This document shows, piece after piece, positions 58,831 to 64,000 of a DNA stretch of 64,000 nt. The DNA lies in assembly GCA_015501585.1 (NCBI GenBank), contig JADNRY010000266.1, positions 1-64,000 on the forward strand, read 5' to 3'. Positions within the stretch are counted from its first letter, which is position 1. Each line of letters opens with the position of its first letter. The position numbers and the translations under genes are program-made. The notes below the pieces were generated by a model that made no database searches, was not told the origin of the DNA, and was given only the letters and a program-made list of their open reading frames with translations. The stretch comes from Rhodocollybia butyracea (taxonomy: Eukaryota; Basidiomycota; Agaricomycetes; Agaricales; Omphalotaceae).

Positions 58831-59480
58831 ATCCAGTTGCACAGTGCAAACGGTTTGGACAAAAACGGTCCATATTTTGGTCGGATAAAGTGACCACTGC
58901 GGCTCACTGGGGGCGGAAGAGTTATAATTTTGGCCAGTTTCAGCAAGTATCTCGCTGCCCATAAAAAGCTAAAGTACCAAGGTCTCCCGATGGATTTTGA
59001 ATTTCAATGATCATTTTTTTAAGTTTCAGACGCATCAAATACGAGATACCATACGCGGCCGCCAGACTCCGCCAGAAGCCGCCAGACGTTGCTTCAAAAC
59101 CTTTCGAAACCCGACCTCACGCTCTTAAGTATGTACAAGTTCCGGTCCCCGTAAGTACAACGCCGCTGGCACAGGCGGAAGCTGGGGGAGCTTTGGATAA
59201 TTTTCGCCGCTTTCAGTAGGGATTTAGCTACTCACAATGCACTAACTAGACCAGGTGCAAAGCCCCCACCTTTATCAGATCTATCACGAGAAGATGAAGC
59301 GATGAAGATGAAGATCCGAAGGAATTTCCAAGGCTTCGAAACCTCCACTTACAGCCACGGCGAAAAATTCGACTCGTGACACTGACAGAGCTATGGGGGC
59401 TATGCTAGGAACGAGCTGGGGTAAAAACTGGGTCAAACGCGAAAACTCGACTCCGATAGAAACCGGGGTCCCATACATGT

Positions 59481-59488
59481 TATAAAAG
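59481..59488 (+). promoter_or_regulatory. TATA box of secreted-protein copy b
   Basis: TATAAAAG, 240 bp before the ATG. Identical boxes are at 62197 (copy c) and 63647 (copy d), each preceded by GAAACCGGGGTCCC. Conservation between copies supports a functional promoter with a leader of about 200 bp. Confidence 0.65.
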
Positions 59489-59727
59489 GCCACCGCAAAC
59501 CAGAGGAGTTCTCTCATCTTGCCGGCCAAGTCAACCTCTACTATCCCTTGTGTTTTTTTCCTGGAGAAAAGCGCTCGCTCTCGAGCAAACCCCTCACTGC
59601 TCAGTAGTCCCGTTCATTCGAACCCCTCTTTCGACGCGAACTCACTTCAATTTGAATAGTATGTACATCCCAACATGGCTTTATTCCACATTTAACAATT
59701 TTCGACAGCATTCCATAAACATCGATT

Positions 59728-60276
59728 ATGCGTCTCAGTTCTGCATACCTTGTTTTTCTGATTGCCTATGTTGTCAACGCGGTACCTGCAGTTCCACTAG
59801 TATGGATTATTTTGGACTTGTTTACCAACCGCCTAACAACTTCTACATTTCAGACTCCTGCTCACCGATTCCCTTTACCCCCTTTACCCCGGTCCCTTGT
59901 GATAACTTTCACTGGTCCACATCAAAGATCAAGATATCCCATAGAAAAATGGATTTCGGACGATTTAAAGCTGTTCCAGGCAAACATCGATCTGGCTACC
60001 CAAACACTTATCGGGGCTCGAAAGGACGTATTCGAAGACGTTGAAATTGAATTCAAAAATACAGTGTTAGCATCGCTTGCAAAGAATTCGGAAGTCACGT
60101 TTGAAGTTGGCGAGTCTTTTTGCACGGGCCATTTCCATGCGCAGGAGCATGGTGCATTGGACCGTACTAAGGAGCATGGACTTAGCGGAAAAAACTGTGC
60201 ACCCATTGAGCCTATGTATATAAACGCTGGTTTGAATGCGGCATTGCCACAGCAATTGGCTCATACGCAGCGGTAG
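59728..60276 (+). CDS. Small secreted protein, copy b (unknown family)
   Basis: Exons 59728-59781 and 59854-60276 give 158 residues. Exon 1 is exactly a signal peptide (MRLSSAYLVFLIAYVVNA) ending at a GTACCTG donor; exon 2 begins TPAHRFPLPP. The mature protein has LVITFTGPHQRSRYP, a helical LFQANIDLATQTLIGARKDVF region, IEFKNTVLASLAKNSEVTFEVG and a conserved FCTGHFHAQEHGALD motif. The unspliced frame is also open (182 codons), but copy c has a stop in the same intron and the same borders, so the spliced form is preferred. I recognise no known domain. The Cys-His motif could bind a metal or form a disulphide; this is a guess. Size, secretion and tandem copies resemble fungal effector-like genes. 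Confidence 0.7.
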   Translation: MRLSSAYLVFLIAYVVNAVPAVPLVWIILDLFTNRLTTSTFQTPAHRFPLPPLPRSLVITFTGPHQRSRYPIEKWISDDLKLFQANIDLATQTLIGARKDVFEDVEIEFKNTVLASLAKNSEVTFEVGESFCTGHFHAQEHGALDRTKEHGLSGKNCAPIEPMYINAGLNAALPQQLAHTQR

Positions 60277-60449
60277 TAATTGGTGATAGAGTGTATACCA
60301 CATAGTTTTCTGGCAGTATGTACTTAGCGATAGCAATAGCACTTGATTATAAATCAGATATTTTTCTATAGGCCTGAGGCAGTCCCCTCTAAGAGGTCGA
60401 CGGCTTGAGCGAGAAACCTCGTTAGTGGGGCCTGGAAACCGTAGTTCAG

Positions 60450-60640
60450 TTTAAAGTTGAATGTGCAGAAGAATTTTGCCCTTGCAAAGGCTTTTTACAT
60501 GCGCGGGAGGATCGTTCATTGGACACCATGGCAGTTGGATACTACCTACCAGACCGCGTCAAATACAGTACGATGTAGAATCGTAGATCCAAACCTATGT
60601 ATGTAAATCCTGGAGCGCAATTGGCTAATAGCAATAGTAA
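60450..60640 (+). pseudogene. 3' fragment of the small secreted-protein family
   Basis: The translation EEFCPCKGFLHAREDRSLDT and the following line resembling EPMYVNPGAQLA match the C-terminal part of copy b. No start or signal sequence is attached. It directly follows copy b, so it is a leftover of another tandem unit. Confidence 0.6.
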
Positions 60641-60958
60641 TAGTAACACTGATAGTGTTGAAGGAGTTCATGAGGCACTTTGACTCCTTGACGCAAACCA
60701 TAATTTAGTTTTTGCTGCTTGATTATAAACCAGAAAATCATCCGAGCTCGGTGCAAGGTGTGTTCAAACCACTAGCTTCACCAACGATTGCCTTTTAGTC
60801 TACAGCGGTTGAGGCCGTCGTACTACCGGAAGTCTCACTTGTCTATAGTCCGCCATCCACCGAGAGATGGTTCTCCGTTAGTAGGGCTAGTGTTTTTCTT
60901 TACTCTCATCTTGCTTAATACCTTTTCTGCTTCATCGAAAGGTCGCCCCGGGAGTACA

Positions 60959-61348
60959 GCTTAGAATCAGTATTTATACTTCGTTACTTATTTTCGTACC
61001 TTCATTCGTCCCGAAGGAACGTCACTCACACCGCCATTACCTCCACTTCCGTCAGACGGAAGCTCAGTGGGCAGTTCAATACTTTGGACATCAATTCAGA
61101 TACTCTCTGAGATGTTGAATTTCGGGTTGCCTGAAATGGAGAAACTGAATTGGTTTTTCCATTTCAGAGGCACCGAAACAAAATACTTCGGATGTCATCT
61201 AAAATTATATCCAAAGTGTAGCCTTTCTCAGTAGGCTTCTTTCTGACGGAAGCGGAGGTCATGGCGGTGTGACTGCGTCTGCTTAGAATCAGTATTTATA
61301 CTTCGTTACTTATTTTCGTACCTTCATTCGTCCTGAAGGAACGTCACT
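60959..61348. repeat. 68 bp direct repeats flanking a MITE
   Basis: GCTTAGAATCAGTATTTATA and the following bases to GAACGTCACT occur at 60959-61026 and 61281-61348 with one difference. The unit followed by GCGTCT was duplicated in tandem, and the MITE entered the first copy. Confidence 0.93.
61027..61271. mobile_element. MITE with 3 bp target duplication, 245 bp
   Basis: Ends CACACCGCCATTACCTCC and GGAGGTCATGGCGGTGTG are inverted over about 30 bp with two mismatches. ACT flanks both sides (61024-61026 and 61272-61274). The neighbouring duplicate has a single ACT at 61346-61348, an exact empty site. The interior folds back further (CTGAAATGG / CCATTTCAG). Confidence 0.9.
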
Positions 61349-62196
61349 GCGTCTGCTTACTCTTAAGTAGTACTGACACTTATAGAGTTAGAATGCCCAT
61401 GCTGTTCACAGGTACCTATTTGGTGGTACAGAGCCGTTGTATGTACACTTGTGTACGTCGTCTCAAGCCTTGGATGGTGGGGTCATATGACGGTCTTTTG
61501 GGCTTGGGCTGGACTAGTCTGCTGGACTCCTTTATTTTAACTCACAGTATTGACGGAATTATTGGCAGTGTGAGGGAATTAGGCTAGTTAATTGCCACAT
61601 CAATACCACACCCCACCCCGCTTGGGTGACAATGCTGGTGTAACGCCAACGTGCCGGAGCCTGTGCTTCCTGGAGTGCTAAGGCATGAGCTTCCATGGAT
61701 GATGGCTGAAGCGTAGCAATATTTTTGTTGGTAATGCATGTAATAATGCGGCACCCCGCCCATCCATCACTTAGGCGACGTTAAGCGACGTCAACGTTTA
61801 ATCTCAGTGCGGGTTGGACTAAGTACAACATAAGTAGTAGTACTAGAAGTAGTTCTGATGAAAACAAGGGTCCCCATCTGTCCCCATAAGTACAAGCCGT
61901 TATCCTATCTTGGTTTACGCAAAAGCGGCCGTCACAGGCGGAATCTGGGGGAGCTTTGGATACGTTCAGAAGATGCCCATAAACGCCCATAATGCGTAAG
62001 GGTCTCCAGGTGCAGTGGTCCTAATCGCTACTAATGATACGGCCGCCCGACGTTGTAAACATTTTTCAAGGCTTCGAAAGTTGAAACCTCTGCTTACAGG
62101 CGGAAAATCCGACTCGGCGTAACACAGCGTCTAGCCGCTAGCGTGGTCCAAACATGAAAATTTGATTTGGATAGAAACCGGGGTCCCCATACAGGT
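61349..62196. other. Spacer upstream of copy c
   Basis: No gene is recognised. From about 61850 it contains parts of the leader unit shared with copies b and d (AAGTACAA, GGCGGAA, GGGGGAGCTTTGGATA). Confidence 0.5.
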
Positions 62197-62433
62197 TATA
62201 AAAGCCCATTGCAAATCAGAAAAGTTTTCCCATCTTGCGGGCCAAGCTCAACCTTTACCATTCCTTGTGTTTTTTCCTGGAGAAAAGCACGCGCTCTCGA
62301 CCAAACCCTTCAGTAGTTCTAGTCATTTGAACCGCCTTTCGACGCGAATTCATTTCAAGAATAGTATGTACACTACAACGCGGTATTATTCCGACGTTTA
62401 ACGATTTTCTGCAGTTTTCCATGTACATCAATT

Positions 62434-62959
62434 ATGCGTCTCAGTTCTGCTTGTCTTGTTTTTCTGGTTGCCCATGTCGTCAATGCGGTACTATAGGTGT
62501 CCCCCCAGTCCCACTGGTGAGGATCATTTTTGAGATTGTTTACCGACCGCCTACTATAACGAGACTTCTTCTACATTTCAGACTCCTGCTCATCGAGAAC
62601 CTCTGAAACCCCGGCACCCCGTAGTGACTTTCACTGGTCCACACCCAGGACCAAGAATTCTCACCAATTTAAAATCTCCCGATTCTCTGCTGTTCCAAGC
62701 AAATATCGATTTAGCTGTCCAAAAGCTTATCGAGTTGCGGAAGGACCTATTCCAACACATTGTAGTTGAAGAAATCGAAATAAAAAATACGGTGTTGGCA
62801 CCACTCCCAAAGAACAAGGAAGTCACGTTTACAATTGACGATCCTTCTTGCAAGGGCCATTTCCATCCTAAGGAGAATGGTGCATTAGACCCTAGTGGGG
62901 TAGATGGAATGGATTGTGATGTTAAACGCCCCAGGCCTCAGCTAGTTGTCATTTTATAA
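62434..62959 (+). CDS. Small secreted protein, copy c (unknown family)
   Basis: Exons 62434-62487 and 62582-62959 give 143 residues in one phase. The signal peptide is MRLSSACLVFLVAHVVNA. The intron has a GTACTATAGG donor and contains an in-frame stop, which confirms splicing. The mature part reads TPAHREPLKPRHPVVTFTG, GPHPGPRI, LLFQANIDLAVQKLIELRKDLF, EIKNTVLAPLPKNKEVTF and DPSCKGHFHPKENGALD. Compared with copy b the C-terminus is shorter and ends RPRPQLVVIL. The shared TFTGPH, LFQANIDLA, KNTVLA and C-x-G-H-F-H lines define the family. The TATA box is at 62197. Function is unknown. Confidence 0.75.
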
Positions 62960-63877
62960 CCTAGCCTACTTTTTGTAGGCTTTTTGTTCTTAATATACAG
63001 AGTATCAAATTTGAAAGATTTTCGTGTGTCGATATCTATGTACGTCGTACGATCCGGAAAGGTCAAACAAAATAGCTGTATGTCTCCAATTGCCATCGAC
63101 GGTTCATGGTCATCCGCATCACACTGTTGGCAAATCTATTTGCAGATAAAAGTGGTCCATATTTTTTGGTCGGATAAAAGTGACCACTGCACGCGGAAAA
63201 GTCGCAATTTGGACCAATTTCGGAAAGTACCTCACTGCACATCAGATCAGTACCAAAGTACTATAGTAAAAGGATCAGTAAGGTCGCATCGACGGATTTT
63301 GAGTGATCATTTTTGAGTTTCCACGGGCAGAAGCTGTGAGAGCTTTGAATAATTTTTTCCACTTTCAGAAGGGATTTAGCTCTAGTCATAGTGCATAAGG
63401 CGCCTAGGCTCTCTCAGAAGTAGAATGCACCAGGCGCAATACTCCCCTTCTCTTCATCAGATACATCATACATCATGGAGAAGACAGATGAAGATCCGAG
63501 GAAATTTCCAAGGCTTCAAAACCTCTTACCTTACAGTCAAAAAAATCCGACTCGTAACACTGACAGGGGCATGTAAGCCTGCTAGTTCCAAGCTGGGTCA
63601 ACCGCAAAAACTTGACTCCGATAGAAACCGGGGTCCCCATATATGTTATAAAAGCTCACTGCAAACAAGAAGAGTTTTCTCATCTCGCCGGCCAACCTAT
63701 TCCTTGTGTCTTTTCCGGGAGAAAAACACTCGCTCTCGACCAAACCCTTCAGTAGTTCTGTTCATTCGAACCCCCTTTCGACGCTAAAACAATAATAGAA
63801 TGTATGTGCACTACAACGCGGCATTATTCCACGTTTGACTTGCGTTTAACGATTTTCCACAGCTTTCTGGCATAATT

Positions 63878-64000
63878 ATGCGTCTCAGTTCTGCATACTT
63901 ATCTCATTTTTCTGGTTGCCTATGTTGCTAATGCGATACTTATACTAGTCCCACTGGTGCGGCTCGTCTTTGAACTTGTTTACCGACCGCCACCGCAAAC
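63878..64000 (+). pseudogene. Small secreted protein, copy d (5' end, cut by window)
   Basis: The ATG at 63878 follows the same TATA box (63647) and leader as copies b and c. The signal sequence begins MRLSSAYLSHFSG but has a small insertion (ATCTCA region) that shifts the frame into TGA/TAA, and the donor reads GATACTTA instead of GGTACNT. It is probably broken. Exon 2 lies beyond the window. Confidence 0.6.

Larger units (their letters stand above)
58831..63880. repeat. Tandemly duplicated promoter/leader units of the secreted-protein family
   Basis: The sequence from a line like TGGTCGGATAAAGTGACCAC, through GATAGAAACCGGGGTCCC, TATAAAAG, GCCGGCCAA and TTTCCTGGAGAAAA to the ATG, recurs before copies b (58860-59727), c (partly, 61850-62433) and d (63150-63877), and more weakly before copy a. 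The spacing between ATGs (57150, 59728, 62434, 63878) is unequal because of insertions. Confidence 0.8.

Noticed and set aside
59728..60276. Unspliced 182-codon reading of secreted-protein copy b
   Set aside because: Copy c has a stop in the same interval and both copies have GT...TTTCAG at matching positions, so splicing is preferred.

Overview
The window reads as nuclear DNA of a filamentous basidiomycete, most likely an Agaricomycete. The evidence is many 45-90 bp GT-AG introns, mushroom-typical families (NACHT-ankyrin NLR-like protein, DUF6533, DUF7918, SDR with a conserved C-terminal tail, Crypton-like tyrosine recombinase, XPG-like PIN protein) and dense fungal transposon debris. The species cannot be named from the sequence.

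Layout. 1-5.1 kb: decayed NACHT-ankyrin gene split by a 1.7 kb inverted-repeat element, ending in 20 almost identical ankyrin units. 7.2-9.7 kb: degraded copy of a divergent gene pair (GPALPP-like / O-fucosyltransferase-like), with a 1,075 bp solo LTR inserted. The LTR carries nine hairpins with a shared core and unrelated but self-complementary arms. 10.9-23.3 kb: inverted, eroded paralogue of the block at 38.5-43.5 kb, split by a 7,492 bp CACTA transposon (13326-20817) and by several smaller elements. 23.4-30.4 kb: gene-dense core with the intact O-fucosyltransferase-like gene (last exon tandemly duplicated), an RCC2-like/PHD-finger gene and a DUF7918 gene. 31.4-35.7 kb (minus): an apparently intact six-exon tyrosine recombinase and a decaying XPG/PIN-like gene. 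38.5-48 kb: SDR copy plus two copies of a DUF6533 membrane-protein segment, SDR fragments, a LINE tail and inverted-repeat elements. 49.6-52.3 kb: two more SDR copies in tandem. 52.9-64 kb: a 1.1 kb duplicated segment and a tandem family of small secreted-protein genes (two clean copies, two broken copies, two 3' fragments) that runs off the window end.

The dominant theme is duplication and decay. At least three SDR copies have readable domains but frameshifts, and duplicated blocks act as empty-site references that date transposon insertions. The single-copy genes (O-fucosyltransferase-like, DUF7918, recombinase) splice into uninterrupted frames with total length divisible by three; the RCC2-like gene does too except for one junction off by a nucleotide. 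The breaks are therefore concentrated in the repeated genes.
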